From assembly GCA_029210585.1 (NCBI GenBank), contig JARGFP010000021.1, positions 20,759 through 84,758 on the forward strand: 64,000 nucleotides of DNA, given 5' to 3'. This stretch comes from Bacteroidales bacterium (GTDB lineage: Bacteria; Bacteroidota; Bacteroidia; Bacteroidales; GCA-2748055). Shown in pieces: positions 16,514-26,272 of the stretch. The notes below the pieces were generated by a model, which did no database searches, was not told where the DNA came from, and worked only from the letters and a program-made list of their open reading frames with translations. Position numbers and translations under genes: made by a program. Every line of letters starts with the position of its first letter. Within the stretch, counting starts at the first letter, position 1.

Positions 16514-18493
16514 ATGAATTTTTTTGAGCGGACATCAGTAAAAATAAGATACCTGTACCTGATCCTGGTCATCATCATCTTCACTGTTGTCTCAGCACTC
16601 ACTTTTCTGCATACCCTCCATTCCATTGCCGCACTGGGTGAACTGAAAAAAGAAGTGGATACCTGCTTTACTGACATTCACCTCCTCGATCACCAGCTCG
16701 CGGATTTTGGAGCAGCCCTCACGGATTCATCACAGGATGTGGCAACGATCAGGCAGGAGATCTTTACAATGTGCGATGACTTTGCGGCAGCAATGGCGTT
16801 GCTGAAAAATGAACCGCTGATCAGGGATACCGATACGATTCCCCAACATATCGACCTGGTCATGGCAGGCATTACCGGAATCAAAAAGAGTGTGTCTGAT
16901 CTTCCTGCGGATGCCGGGCCGGGGAATCACGGAATGGTTGTTTCCGGTCTGCACAATGCCTTGATCGACCCACTCCTTGAAGCACATGCAACGATCCGGG
17001 AATCGCTCTACCAGGCATCCTTCCTTCAACAAAAAAAATACACCCTGAACCTGGTCTTCATACTGTTCATCAGTATCACCGCCCTGATCCTGATGGTGTC
17101 GCTGACTGAAATCAGCAATTACAGGAACATCAGGCAAATTCTGGATTTCTCCTTGGACCTTGAACGGGGCGACCGGAAGGCAAAGATCCGTCTTACCTCG
17201 GGCAGGGAATTCGTGGAAATCTCCCGGAAGCTTAACAGCTTCCTTGAAAAACAATCGGAAAAGATCCGTTTCCTGAGGACCATCGGCGAGGGAAAAGATC
17301 ACAGCAGTTTTGAGCCGGAAAGCGCTGACATCCTCGGGAACGAAATCATGGTGATGGCCGGCCGGCTGCGCAGGAGCCAGGAAGAAGAGACAAACCGGCA
17401 GGCAGAAGACAGCCGGCGAAACTGGACTTCTGAAGGGATTGCACAATTTTACGAGCTGCTTCGTTCCGAACGCGAAAATGTCAGGGAACTTGCACACCTG
17501 GTGATCCAAAAGCTGGTCACCTACCTGCATATTGAAATGGGAACCCTGTTCCTCGCCATGGAAGATGAGCAGAAGGAGCGGTGGCTGGAGACCATCGCTG
17601 CCTATGCGTATGACCGGAGAAAGTACATCAACGCTACGTTTCGGTTCGGGGAAGGACTGCCGGGAACATGCGCTTTGGAAAAAGAGAAGATTTATATGAA
17701 CGATATTCCTGAAACATTCAGTAATATTATTTCCGGTACAGGTCAGACCAGGCCCAGGCACGCACTGCTGGTACCCCTCAGGATCAGGGAGGAGATCTTC
17801 GGGGTCCTTGAACTGGCATCGTTCAGGGCCCTTGAAAAACATGAGCTTGATTTCGTCGACCAGATCGCAGACAGCATTGCCTCGGGCCTGGAAGCGGTAA
17901 GGAACAACGAGCGGACTGCGCTCCTGCTTCAGCAATCCAGAGACCAGGAAAAACAATTGCGCCAGCAGGAGGAGGAGCTGCGGATCAACCTGCAAATGCT
18001 GGAAAGTGCTCGCGAAGAATCCCTGGAAAAGGAATCAGAGATCTCGGGTATCCTGTATGCGGTCAACGAATCCTCCATGGTGGCAGAATACAGTACCACC
18101 GGTCGCTTTACGCAGATCAACGATAAATTCCTTGAATTTCTGGAAGCCCAGGGCGATATGGTACTTGGGAAACATCATTCAGAATTTGCTGTTATTGACC
18201 GACATACAGATGAATACAAAAAATTCTGGGAAGCCCTGAAATCCGGGGAGATCATCAACAGGGATGAAATGTTCAGATTGTTCTCGGGGAAAGAGGTCTG
18301 GCTGCGACAAACCTACACCCCAGTGCTTAACGAAGAGGGAAAAGTATCCAGGATCCTGAACATTGCATCCGACATCACAACCATGAAAAAACAACAGGAG
18401 CTGCTGAACAGGCAGGATGCTGAAACCACAGCCTTACAGCGGGAACTTGAAAGTATCCGCAGTGAACTTGACAGGTTAAAAAAGCAATTCTGA
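16514..18493 (+). CDS. Membrane sensor with GAF and PAS domains, no output domain
   Basis: The protein has 659 residues. A first membrane helix spans about residues 12-34, an extracytoplasmic helical sensor region 35-175, and a second helix about 176-197. A HAMP-like linker follows (RQILDFSLDLERGDRKAKIRL). A GAF domain covers about 320-462 (VIQKLVTYLHIEMGTLFLAM...HALLVPLRIREEIFGVLELA), then a Gln/Glu-rich coiled coil (465-510), a PAS domain (about 508-626, MVAEYSTTGRFTQINDKFLEFL), and a final coiled coil. The layout resembles a chemoreceptor or hybrid kinase without the signalling domain. It lies 9 bp after cheR and upstream of the PP2C gene. It most likely passes signals to a partner protein by coiled-coil contact. 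Confidence 0.85.
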   Translation: MNFFERTSVKIRYLYLILVIIIFTVVSALTFLHTLHSIAALGELKKEVDTCFTDIHLLDHQLADFGAALTDSSQDVATIRQEIFTMCDDFAAAMALLKNEPLIRDTDTIPQHIDLVMAGITGIKKSVSDLPADAGPGNHGMVVSGLHNALIDPLLEAHATIRESLYQASFLQQKKYTLNLVFILFISITALILMVSLTEISNYRNIRQILDFSLDLERGDRKAKIRLTSGREFVEISRKLNSFLEKQSEKIRFLRTIGEGKDHSSFEPESADILGNEIMVMAGRLRRSQEEETNRQAEDSRRNWTSEGIAQFYELLRSERENVRELAHLVIQKLVTYLHIEMGTLFLAMEDEQKERWLETIAAYAYDRRKYINATFRFGEGLPGTCALEKEKIYMNDIPETFSNIISGTGQTRPRHALLVPLRIREEIFGVLELASFRALEKHELDFVDQIADSIASGLEAVRNNERTALLLQQSRDQEKQLRQQEEELRINLQMLESAREESLEKESEISGILYAVNESSMVAEYSTTGRFTQINDKFLEFLEAQGDMVLGKHHSEFAVIDRHTDEYKKFWEALKSGEIINRDEMFRLFSGKEVWLRQTYTPVLNEEGKVSRILNIASDITTMKKQQELLNRQDAETTALQRELESIRSELDRLKKQF

Positions 18494-18525
18494 ATCCAGG
18501 CAATACAACATAGAAACAATAATTA

Positions 18526-19293
18526 ATGGGCATCAGGAAACAACAATACATTTTCACCTGGATCGCACTGATCTCAATTATCACCGCGGCTACCGTGCTG
18601 CTTCTGATTCCGTCATTTGTATCCCTGTCGGCCGGAATGAGGACACTGATCGCTTTCATTGCCTGGGGACTGACGGTGGTCCCGGCGATATTTCTTTTTC
18701 TTGCAGGTTCCAGGGGAACGCTTGCAAAAATGATCCGCACAAAAGAGGTCCCGGAATCAGATACCGATACACCCCTGAACCGGTCCCTGGTGTCCGGGCA
18801 GAAAGAAACCATGAATATCCAGTCAGTGGCAGGAAAAATAACGCGAAGGACCGATCCCCGGCAACCGCCCGGGCAATGGGGCAGGGAACTCATCAACATG
18901 CTCGTTTCAGAAATTGAGATCATGTCTGGACTCTTCTTTTACCGGGATCAGCAAGACACATTTACAGCACTGGCTACTTATGCGTTTCCGCACAATGAAG
19001 CACCGCGCCGGTTCGTCGAAGGCGAAGGACTGAACGGCCAGGTGGCAAAAAACGGCCAGGTACAGGTCATCAGGAACATCCCCGACCATTACGCAACAGT
19101 GTTTTCGGGACTTGGGTCAGGAAAACCAGCCTACCTGGCCATCATTCCGCTGGTTGCGAACGAACACACCCTTGCGGTGATTGAAGTGGCCGGATTCAGG
19201 TGGTCCGATGACAACCTCGAACAATTGTTCCACGTCATTGCCCGCACATTATCGGAGAAAATTCAGGCTGCAGACCAGGAACAGAAGCTATGA
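18526..19293 (+). CDS. Two-helix membrane protein with cytoplasmic GAF domain
   Basis: The protein has 255 residues. Two adjacent membrane helices occupy about residues 9-30 and 38-60 (YIFTWIALISIITAATVLLL; LIAFIAWGLTVVPAIFLFLA). After a polar linker a GAF domain covers about 120-255 (FYRDQQDTFTALATYAF, FVEGEGLNGQVAKNG, AYLAIIPLVANEHTLAVIEVAG). There is no catalytic domain. The domain is closely similar in style to the GAF domains of the genes on either side, suggesting duplication. Its stop codon overlaps the start of the next gene (ATGA at 19290-19293), which points to translational coupling with the PP2C phosphatase. Confidence 0.82.
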   Translation: MGIRKQQYIFTWIALISIITAATVLLLIPSFVSLSAGMRTLIAFIAWGLTVVPAIFLFLAGSRGTLAKMIRTKEVPESDTDTPLNRSLVSGQKETMNIQSVAGKITRRTDPRQPPGQWGRELINMLVSEIEIMSGLFFYRDQQDTFTALATYAFPHNEAPRRFVEGEGLNGQVAKNGQVQVIRNIPDHYATVFSGLGSGKPAYLAIIPLVANEHTLAVIEVAGFRWSDDNLEQLFHVIARTLSEKIQAADQEQKL

Positions 19294-21917
19294 AAAAAGC
19301 AATAAGGAAGCACCCGTCTGACCGGTACAGGGCGCTGCTGGCATCGCGCAACATCATGCTGTATACCCTTGCCGGTCTGCTCCTGGTCGTCGTTGCAATG
19401 ATCAGCCTTTCCTGGAATCCGGGAACCGGTTTTCGCTTTGAAACCCTGGTGCAACTGCACCAGGCTCATCCGGCCATCTTCCTGCTCGAGGCATTGCCGG
19501 TCTATATCTGGATCATCCTCCGGGTGGCGCGAAAAAATCTTCAGAAAACTGAAAGATCCTACCGCCTGGAAGTTGAAAAGACCACGGAAATCCTGGAGAA
19601 GAATTCCGGATATGCCAGGGCTGTTTCTGAAGGGGATGATCCTGCGCCGTTTGACGGGATGCTGGATACGGAACTCGGACAGGCACTCAAGCTGATCCAC
19701 CTGAACATCCGGTCGAACCGCAGGAAGGAAAGAGAAATCACCTGGATCACCGAAGGCAAGGATATGATTTCCCGTGTCCTGAGGATCCACAACGAGATCG
19801 ACACGCTCTCCTATCAGGTGCTGAAGAGCCTGGGAAAGTACATTGATGCGGTCCAGGGAGCCATGTACCTGTTTGATGAAGAAACGCAGCGGATCAGGAA
19901 TGTGGCGCTATACGCCTATAACAGGAGAAAATATGCGGGACAGGAATTTGGGATCGGTGAAGGACTGGTGGGACAGTGCGCCTATGAAATGGATTACATT
20001 TACCGGACCGAGATACCGGATGATTACATTACCATAACCTCGGGAATCCTGGGCGACCGGAAACCGTCATGTATCCTGCTGGTACCCCTGATCACGAATG
20101 ATCAGCTCCAGGGGATCATCGAATTTGCATTCCTCGAACCAAGGATCCCGAAACTGACCATCCAGTTCATGCTGGAACTGGGGGAAATCATTGCCCGGAC
20201 CCTGTTCAACCTGCAGGTAAACATGAAGACCCGCATGCTCCTGGAGGAATCAAGAAAAATGACAGCGGAACTGCAGCAAAACGAACTGTTGATGAAACGC
20301 AACGCAGAAGAGATGCAGTCCACCCAGCAGCAGCTTCAGAATGCCAATGCCCAGCTGCAAAAAAAGATCGGGGAAGAGAAACTGGCGCAGGACAGGTTGC
20401 ACTGGTTGCTTGAAAACGCTTCCGAGGTGATTTCCATTTACGACAAGGATTACCAGCTGAAATACATCAGTCCTTCCGTGGAACGCATCCTCGGTTACCG
20501 GCCCGGGGAGATGGTCACGGGCAAGGATTTTGAACGCATCGACCAGAAAAGCAGCAACGATATCAGGAAGGCATTCGAATTGCTGATAGAAGCTCCGGCA
20601 CAAACAATTCGTCTCGAGTACAGCTATATCAGGAAAGACGGCAAAAGGATTTTTCTCTCGTCCAGTATCCGGAACCTGCTGAATGACCCGTCTGTGAACG
20701 GCTTTATTTTCAACACGCGCGACATCACCGAATCAAAACAGGTTGAAAAAGAACAGCGGCTGAAGTCAAGGATGCAATCCCTTTCAGAGAATTCCCTGGA
20801 CCTCATCCTGAGAATCAGTACCTCCGGTATGATCTATTATGCCAATCCGGTTGTGGAGGATTATTCAGGAGTCGCGCCCTCGCGGATCGTTAACAAGCCG
20901 CTGGAGGAAGTTACCTTCAACAAGGCAATCACGGAACTATTGAAAGATACCCTGCACAAGGTGACCGGGAACCCTCAGAAAATGAACAGGGAAATCACCA
21001 TTCCGGTTGCCATAGGAGGAAGGAGTGGGGAAAGGATCATCCACTTTAATATCATCCCTGAATTCCAGGACCAGGAGCTGGAGACCATCCTCTTTGTGGG
21101 ACATGATATCACCGAGGCAAAAAGAATCGAAAAGGAAATCAAAATTACCAACAGGAAGATGCAGGACAGTATCAATTACGCGGAACGCATCCAGTCCTCC
21201 ATATTACCATCTACGCAGAGCATCCGGAAAGCATTCCCCGAAAGTTTTGTTTTCTATATGCCCCGGGATGTGATCTCCGGAGATTTTCCCTGGTTCGTCG
21301 AAACAAAAGACGCGTATTTCATTGCTGCAATTGACTGTACCGGTCACGGGGTTCCCGGTGCGCTGCTATCGTTCATTGGTTTTTTCCTGCTGAACAATAT
21401 TACGGTGCTCAATGCAGGGAAAAAGGTGGGGGAAATCTGTGACGAACTGAACAGGGAGGTTCGCCGGACGCTGAAGCAGGACAGGAAAGACCCTGAAACA
21501 AGGGATGGGATGGACCTTGCACTCTGTAAAATTTATAAAAAAAAGGAGAAAGTTGAATTCGCAGGGGCACATCGCCCGATGTACCTGCTGAGGGAAGGAG
21601 AGATTTCCGTATACAAGGGAGACCGCAGATCGATTGGTGGAATTGTACACCCCCGCAGGCCGGAGAAAGACTTCACTACCGTTGAAGTCCAGCTCCGTAA
21701 GGGCGATCAGCTTTTTATCTTCACGGATGGATTGACAGATCAGCTGGGAGGACCCGATGGGTTGAAATATGCTGCTGCCAGGGTCAGGGAAATGCTGCTT
21801 CAACACCCGGGGATGACCATGGAGCAATACCATGATCATTTCAGGGATGATTTTGCAAGCTGGCTCAGTGGACATCCCCAGATCGATGATGTATTGATGA
21901 TCGGACTAGGGTTCTGA
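19290..21917 (+). CDS. Membrane-bound GAF-PAS-PAS-SpoIIE/PP2C phosphatase (SiaA-like)
   Basis: The protein has 875 residues. Membrane helices lie at about 25-42 and 62-80. A GAF domain covers about 165-310 (YAYNRRKYAGQEFGIGEG; ILLVPLITNDQLQGIIEFAF), followed by a coiled coil, PAS 1 (about 370-480, VISIYDKDYQLKYISPSVERIL), PAS 2 (about 495-610, RISTSGMIYYANPVVEDYSG) and a SpoIIE-type PP2C domain to the end. PP2C metal-site motifs are RDVISGDFPWF, IAAIDCTGHGVPGALLS, LFIFTDGLTDQ and IDDVLMIGL. Such phosphatases dephosphorylate a small STAS/SiaC-like protein in response to sensory input. With the SiaB-type kinase and SiaC-type gene downstream it should form a partner-switching circuit. Confidence 0.9.
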   Translation: MKKAIRKHPSDRYRALLASRNIMLYTLAGLLLVVVAMISLSWNPGTGFRFETLVQLHQAHPAIFLLEALPVYIWIILRVARKNLQKTERSYRLEVEKTTEILEKNSGYARAVSEGDDPAPFDGMLDTELGQALKLIHLNIRSNRRKEREITWITEGKDMISRVLRIHNEIDTLSYQVLKSLGKYIDAVQGAMYLFDEETQRIRNVALYAYNRRKYAGQEFGIGEGLVGQCAYEMDYIYRTEIPDDYITITSGILGDRKPSCILLVPLITNDQLQGIIEFAFLEPRIPKLTIQFMLELGEIIARTLFNLQVNMKTRMLLEESRKMTAELQQNELLMKRNAEEMQSTQQQLQNANAQLQKKIGEEKLAQDRLHWLLENASEVISIYDKDYQLKYISPSVERILGYRPGEMVTGKDFERIDQKSSNDIRKAFELLIEAPAQTIRLEYSYIRKDGKRIFLSSSIRNLLNDPSVNGFIFNTRDITESKQVEKEQRLKSRMQSLSENSLDLILRISTSGMIYYANPVVEDYSGVAPSRIVNKPLEEVTFNKAITELLKDTLHKVTGNPQKMNREITIPVAIGGRSGERIIHFNIIPEFQDQELETILFVGHDITEAKRIEKEIKITNRKMQDSINYAERIQSSILPSTQSIRKAFPESFVFYMPRDVISGDFPWFVETKDAYFIAAIDCTGHGVPGALLSFIGFFLLNNITVLNAGKKVGEICDELNREVRRTLKQDRKDPETRDGMDLALCKIYKKKEKVEFAGAHRPMYLLREGEISVYKGDRRSIGGIVHPRRPEKDFTTVEVQLRKGDQLFIFTDGLTDQLGGPDGLKYAAARVREMLLQHPGMTMEQYHDHFRDDFASWLSGHPQIDDVLMIGLGF

Positions 21918-22060
21918 GTTGAAACTTGTTGATTGATTTTTCGTATCCATACATGTCTTTACAGGTATTATATATATATTTATCGGTCTTCTCTGAGGAT
22001 AACATGAAATGTACAATTAAGAAAGCACAACCCGGTAACATGCGATCTGCCTAATTCCAC

Positions 22061-22639
22061 ATGAGCATGATGGATACTGTCAAAGGATATTTTGCACTGA
22101 TTAATGAATATTACAGCAACCTCCTGGAAAAAGAAATCATCATTGCCTATGATGGGGATGTTACCCACCAGGTAATGAAGGCTTTTACCTCGCTGTTAGA
22201 ACAGAAACTGATCAGTGAGCATGAAAAAGAAACAGTCATCAGGAGATTGTACCACATCCTCGTGGAATGCCTGCAGAATATCAACCGGCATGCAGAGGGG
22301 TTCTATCCGAAAGAACATGTCGAGGACTACCCCGGTCGCGGGGCCTTGCTGGTAAGCAAATCAGATGAGTTTTACAGGGTCATCACTGCCAACCTGGTGC
22401 GAACAGAACATGCCGCAGTACTGAAAACCTTCCTGGATAAGATCAATCCACTGAACCGTGCCGAACTGAACGAATACTATAAAACACAACTCATGAACGG
22501 GGACCTCTCTTCAAAAGGAGGTGCCGGACTGGGCTTTATTGACATCAGGAGAAAAACTTCCAGGAAGCTGGATTTCCATTTTGTTGATTTTGACGGGGAG
22601 TACTCTTTTTTCCTGTGTAACGTAACATTATCAAGGTAA
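22061..22639 (+). CDS. SiaB-family protein kinase
   Basis: The protein has 192 residues and is soluble. It matches the SiaB (DUF6272) layout: ILVECLQNINRHAEGFYPKE resembles the N-box of GHKL kinases (the Glu/Asn pair in ECLQNINRHA), and GDLSSKGGAGLGFIDIRRKT resembles the Gly-rich ATP lid. In Pseudomonas SiaB phosphorylates SiaC while the phosphatase SiaA reverses it. The gene starts 143 bp after the phosphatase gene and ends 4 bp before the SiaC-like gene. MSMMD at the start leaves the exact Met uncertain by a few residues. Confidence 0.85.
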   Translation: MSMMDTVKGYFALINEYYSNLLEKEIIIAYDGDVTHQVMKAFTSLLEQKLISEHEKETVIRRLYHILVECLQNINRHAEGFYPKEHVEDYPGRGALLVSKSDEFYRVITANLVRTEHAAVLKTFLDKINPLNRAELNEYYKTQLMNGDLSSKGGAGLGFIDIRRKTSRKLDFHFVDFDGEYSFFLCNVTLSR

Positions 22640-22643
22640 GCTT

Positions 22644-23024
22644 ATGGCAGCATTAAGAATTGAACCTGCAGATGATACGCCGCTGATTATTCTCAATCGC
22701 GAAGAGGAACGATTTGAGATCTCCGGAAAGTCGATGCCGGAAGATGTCATCGATTTCTATCAGCCGGTGCTTGACTGGCTTGCATCATACAGGTCAGCTC
22801 CGCTTGAAAAGACCATTTTTGACATCCGGCTGATTTACTTCAATACCGCCTCTTCAAAACTCCTGCTCGATCTGCTGATGATCCTCGAAGAAATCCGTGA
22901 GCAGGGACATGAGGTACTGGTCAGGTGGCATTCCATGACCTACGATGAAGACATGCAGGAAGCTGGTCGGGAATATGCCGACATGGTTGACCTGGATTTC
23001 GAATACCTTACCTACGATAAATAA
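22644..23024 (+). CDS. SiaC-family regulatory phosphoprotein (DUF1987)
   Basis: The protein has 126 residues with the DUF1987 pattern: an N-terminal LNREEERFEISGKSMPEDVIDFYQPVLDWL, a strand FDIRLIYFNTASSKLLLDLLMIL, and VLVRWHSMTYDEDMQEAG. Thr68 in FNTASSK falls where the phospho-accepting Thr of Pseudomonas SiaC lies (also residue 68, from memory). In that system unphosphorylated SiaC activates a diguanylate cyclase. No GGDEF gene is present here, so the downstream target must differ. The gene follows the kinase by 4 bp. Confidence 0.88.
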   Translation: MAALRIEPADDTPLIILNREEERFEISGKSMPEDVIDFYQPVLDWLASYRSAPLEKTIFDIRLIYFNTASSKLLLDLLMILEEIREQGHEVLVRWHSMTYDEDMQEAGREYADMVDLDFEYLTYDK

Positions 23025-23121
23025 TTGTCTGTCTATATATTACAGCGTATGTGCCATATTTTTCCAAGATCGGTGCGTACGGACATTATGGACAGATACT
23101 GAATAAATACTGTAAAAATAC

Positions 23122-26100
23122 ATGAGCGAAGAGGTCCTGCGGGCATTGATGGAATTGTTCGCCATCATCATCAAACAGGATGGCGGACTTTCAGAGCGTG
23201 AGAAATCCTATGTGCACAGATTCCTGGTACAACAGATCGGCATTGAATCGGCACAGAAATATTTCGCCCTTTTCCTCGCTACCGCAAACTCCGATCAGGA
23301 CAAAAAGCAGGATAACAAGAAACACCTGACCTCGGTTCTGGATTCGGTAAAGATTCTGAAGATCGGAAAAAAGATCAGCAAGACCCTCAATCAGCAGCAG
23401 AAAGTGGTGGTGCTGATACGCGCCATCGAATTGATCAATACCGAATACAAGCTTACCGACCAGCGCCAGGAAATCATCAAAACCCTCGCTGATGTATTCC
23501 GGATCAACAGGGTTGAATACAAGAGTATGCTGAATTTTGCAACCGGGCAGTTAACTGTTGCACTGCAGGATGCGCATATACTGGTGATTTCTCAGCGCTC
23601 CGGCACTGCTGAAGGGGATCATGTTGCGGCAGAGGGCAGCGCAGGTGATGAAAGTGCAGGAAAAGTCAGGAACAAACCTGATGCGGATGCAGCAGGGACC
23701 AAAGAAGAACCTGCACCGAAACGTATCCTGGTGGAAAGCCTCGACAGGCCGATCCATGTGCTGCGGGTCCCCTCCGTGGAGCTGTACTTTCTGAAATATG
23801 CAGGGAATCTCGAAATCCAGCTCAACGGCCATCCGTTGCATGTTGAAACGATCTACATCCTGGCAAATGGCAGCAGCATCAGGCTTCCTGTTGGTCAGCC
23901 GCTCTATTACAGCGACATCGTTTCGCGGTTCCTTTCGAACCGCAGTACGGTGAGGATCAGCCTCACAGCCCGGAAAATCTCCTATTCTTTCTCTCAGCAC
24001 GTGAAGGGTCTCCAGGACATTACCTTTTCGGCTGAGCAGGGCAACCTGGTCGGGATCATGGGAGCCAGCGGCTCAGGCAAAACCACCCTGCTGAATGTGC
24101 TTTCAGGCGTATACACCCCTACCTCCGGTGAACTGTTCATCAACAATACCGATCTTTTCAGGGAGCCGGAAAAATTACGCGGTATCATGGGATATGTCCC
24201 GCAGGACGATCTCCTGGTCGAGGAACTGACTGTATTTCAGAATCTCTGGTACAATGCAAAGTTTTGTTTCAGCGACCTGCCTGATGAAAAAATCCGGGAG
24301 AAAGTCGACAACATGCTCGACCAGCTGGGTCTGCTGGAAAAAAAAGACCTGAAAGTGGGGTCGTTGATGAACAAGACCATTTCGGGCGGACAGCGAAAAA
24401 GGCTGAACATCGCCCTGGAACTGATCCGGGAACCTGCGATACTGTTCCTGGACGAACCCACCTCGGGGCTCTCCTCCCGCGATTCCGAAAATGTAATAGA
24501 CCTCCTCAGGCAACTGGCCATACGTGGAAAACTGGTATTCAACGTGATCCACCAGCCCTCTTCCGAGCTGTATAAAATGTTCGACCAGGTGATTGTCCTG
24601 GACGAGGGTGGTCAGATGGTGTATTTTGGCAACCCGGTGGAGGCGGTGGTGTATTTCAGGAAGATCGACCAGCAGGTCAATTACGGGATCGGGGAATGCC
24701 CGGTGTGCGGGAACACCAATCCTGAGCAGATCTTCAATATCATCGAGGCAAGGCAGGTGGATGAATTCGGAAATTACACCAGCCAGCGCAAGATCAGTCC
24801 GGAGAAGTGGCGCGAATATTTTGAAGCCTCAAGGAATACCGGGGCGCGTCCCTTGCCGAAGGAACCTCCCGCTTCAAATCTGAACGTCCCTGCCTGGCCC
24901 GGTCAGTTCCTCAACTACCTGAAAAGGGATTTCAGGTCCAGGATCAGCAACCGGCAATACATCTTCCTGGTAGTGGCTGTTTCACCGCTGCTGGCAATCA
25001 TTCTTTCCTATATCACGAGGTATATTGCAGATCCCGGGAGCCGTAATTATATTTTCAGGGACAATGAAAATATTCCCATCTATATCTTTATATCGATCAT
25101 CGTGGCCCTGTTCCTGGGGCTGATCATGAGTGCAGAGGAGATTTTTCGTGACCGCAAGATCCTGGTACGTGAGAAATTTCTGCACCTGAGCCGCTCCGCC
25201 TACCTGTCGTCCAAGATCATCAACATATTTCTGATGTCTGCCTTCCAGGCCCTGCTTTTTATTCTGATCGCGAACAACGTGCTCGGGGTCAGGTACATGA
25301 CCTTTTACTACTGGTTTGCACTGTTCTCGGTGGCTGCATGCGCCAACCTGATCGGGTTGATCATCTCCTCTGCCTTCAATTCAGCAGTGACCATCTACAT
25401 CCTGGTCCCTCTTGTGATGATCCCGATGATGGTCCTGAGCGGCGCCATGTTCAGCTTTGAGAAACTGAACCGTACGATCACCAGTGTCAACAAGGTACCG
25501 CTTGTTGCCGAGGCCATGCCTACCCGCTGGGCTTACGAAGCGCTGATGGTCAAGCAATTCAGGGACAACCCGTTCCAGGAAACCTTCTTTGAACTCGACC
25601 GTGAGATCAGCCGTACCAATTTCAGATCGGCATATTATATTCCGGTGCTGGAAGACCGCGTGGCCGCACTTTCGGAGGCAGTTACTGAAACAGGGAGTAT
25701 CACCGGTCATGCCGATGCGCTTATAGTGCTGAAAAATGAGATCCTGCGCGAACAGGATTCCCTGGGCATTTCAACATTCACCGCAGCAGATTTTACACCG
25801 GAAAAATTCAGCCGGGAAACTGTAACTGCAATCACAGAATTCCTTTCCGGGTTAAACGATCATTACCTGCGGAAGTATGCGACCGCCAGCAGGGTGAAGC
25901 AGAATATGCTCAGCCAGGTGATGCGGCAGGACCGGTCGCTGTATTATTCAATGCTCAATAAATACCACAATGAAAGTATTTCTGAACATGTAAAAAAAAT
26001 CTATGAGAAGAACAAGATCATCGCATCAGGTGGCAGGCTCTACCAGCAGTCAGACCCGATATACCTGCTCCCCGAATCGGTACGATCCCATTTTTATGCC

Positions 26101-26256
26101 CCGTTAAAATATTTTTTCGGCACCTATGTGGATACCTACTGGTTCAACATGGCCATGATCTGGGTGCTCTCTGTCCTCTTTTACCTGGTGTTGTATTTCG
26201 ACCTGTTGCGACGGTTGATCGCCATGCCGGTTTTCAGGAAAAAAAGCTACATTTGA
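23122..26256 (+). CDS. TerB-like domain fused to an ABCG-type ABC transporter
   Basis: The protein has 1,044 residues. Residues 1-150 form a TerB-like helical domain (LMELFAIIIKQDGGLSEREKSYVHRFL). A beta-rich segment at about 205-285 (IHVLRVPSVELYFLKYAG) may be FHA-like. The ATP-binding domain follows: Walker A GASGSGKTT (about 313-321), signature SGGQRKR (about 421), Walker B ILFLDEP (about 439) and the ABCG-type HQPSSELYKMFD switch. An ABC-2 membrane domain spans about 610-800, and a last helix lies near 1010-1035 after a long soluble insert. ABCG half-transporters usually export lipids or hydrophobic compounds as dimers. Position behind the Sia-type switch hints that its activity is a regulated output. 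The lipoprotein gene starts 16 bp later. Confidence 0.85.
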   Translation: MSEEVLRALMELFAIIIKQDGGLSEREKSYVHRFLVQQIGIESAQKYFALFLATANSDQDKKQDNKKHLTSVLDSVKILKIGKKISKTLNQQQKVVVLIRAIELINTEYKLTDQRQEIIKTLADVFRINRVEYKSMLNFATGQLTVALQDAHILVISQRSGTAEGDHVAAEGSAGDESAGKVRNKPDADAAGTKEEPAPKRILVESLDRPIHVLRVPSVELYFLKYAGNLEIQLNGHPLHVETIYILANGSSIRLPVGQPLYYSDIVSRFLSNRSTVRISLTARKISYSFSQHVKGLQDITFSAEQGNLVGIMGASGSGKTTLLNVLSGVYTPTSGELFINNTDLFREPEKLRGIMGYVPQDDLLVEELTVFQNLWYNAKFCFSDLPDEKIREKVDNMLDQLGLLEKKDLKVGSLMNKTISGGQRKRLNIALELIREPAILFLDEPTSGLSSRDSENVIDLLRQLAIRGKLVFNVIHQPSSELYKMFDQVIVLDEGGQMVYFGNPVEAVVYFRKIDQQVNYGIGECPVCGNTNPEQIFNIIEARQVDEFGNYTSQRKISPEKWREYFEASRNTGARPLPKEPPASNLNVPAWPGQFLNYLKRDFRSRISNRQYIFLVVAVSPLLAIILSYITRYIADPGSRNYIFRDNENIPIYIFISIIVALFLGLIMSAEEIFRDRKILVREKFLHLSRSAYLSSKIINIFLMSAFQALLFILIANNVLGVRYMTFYYWFALFSVAACANLIGLIISSAFNSAVTIYILVPLVMIPMMVLSGAMFSFEKLNRTITSVNKVPLVAEAMPTRWAYEALMVKQFRDNPFQETFFELDREISRTNFRSAYYIPVLEDRVAALSEAVTETGSITGHADALIVLKNEILREQDSLGISTFTAADFTPEKFSRETVTAITEFLSGLNDHYLRKYATASRVKQNMLSQVMRQDRSLYYSMLNKYHNESISEHVKKIYEKNKIIASGGRLYQQSDPIYLLPESVRSHFYAPLKYFFGTYVDTYWFNMAMIWVLSVLFYLVLYFDLLRRLIAMPVFRKKSYI

Positions 26257-26272
26257 AATAAACTAACTGAAT

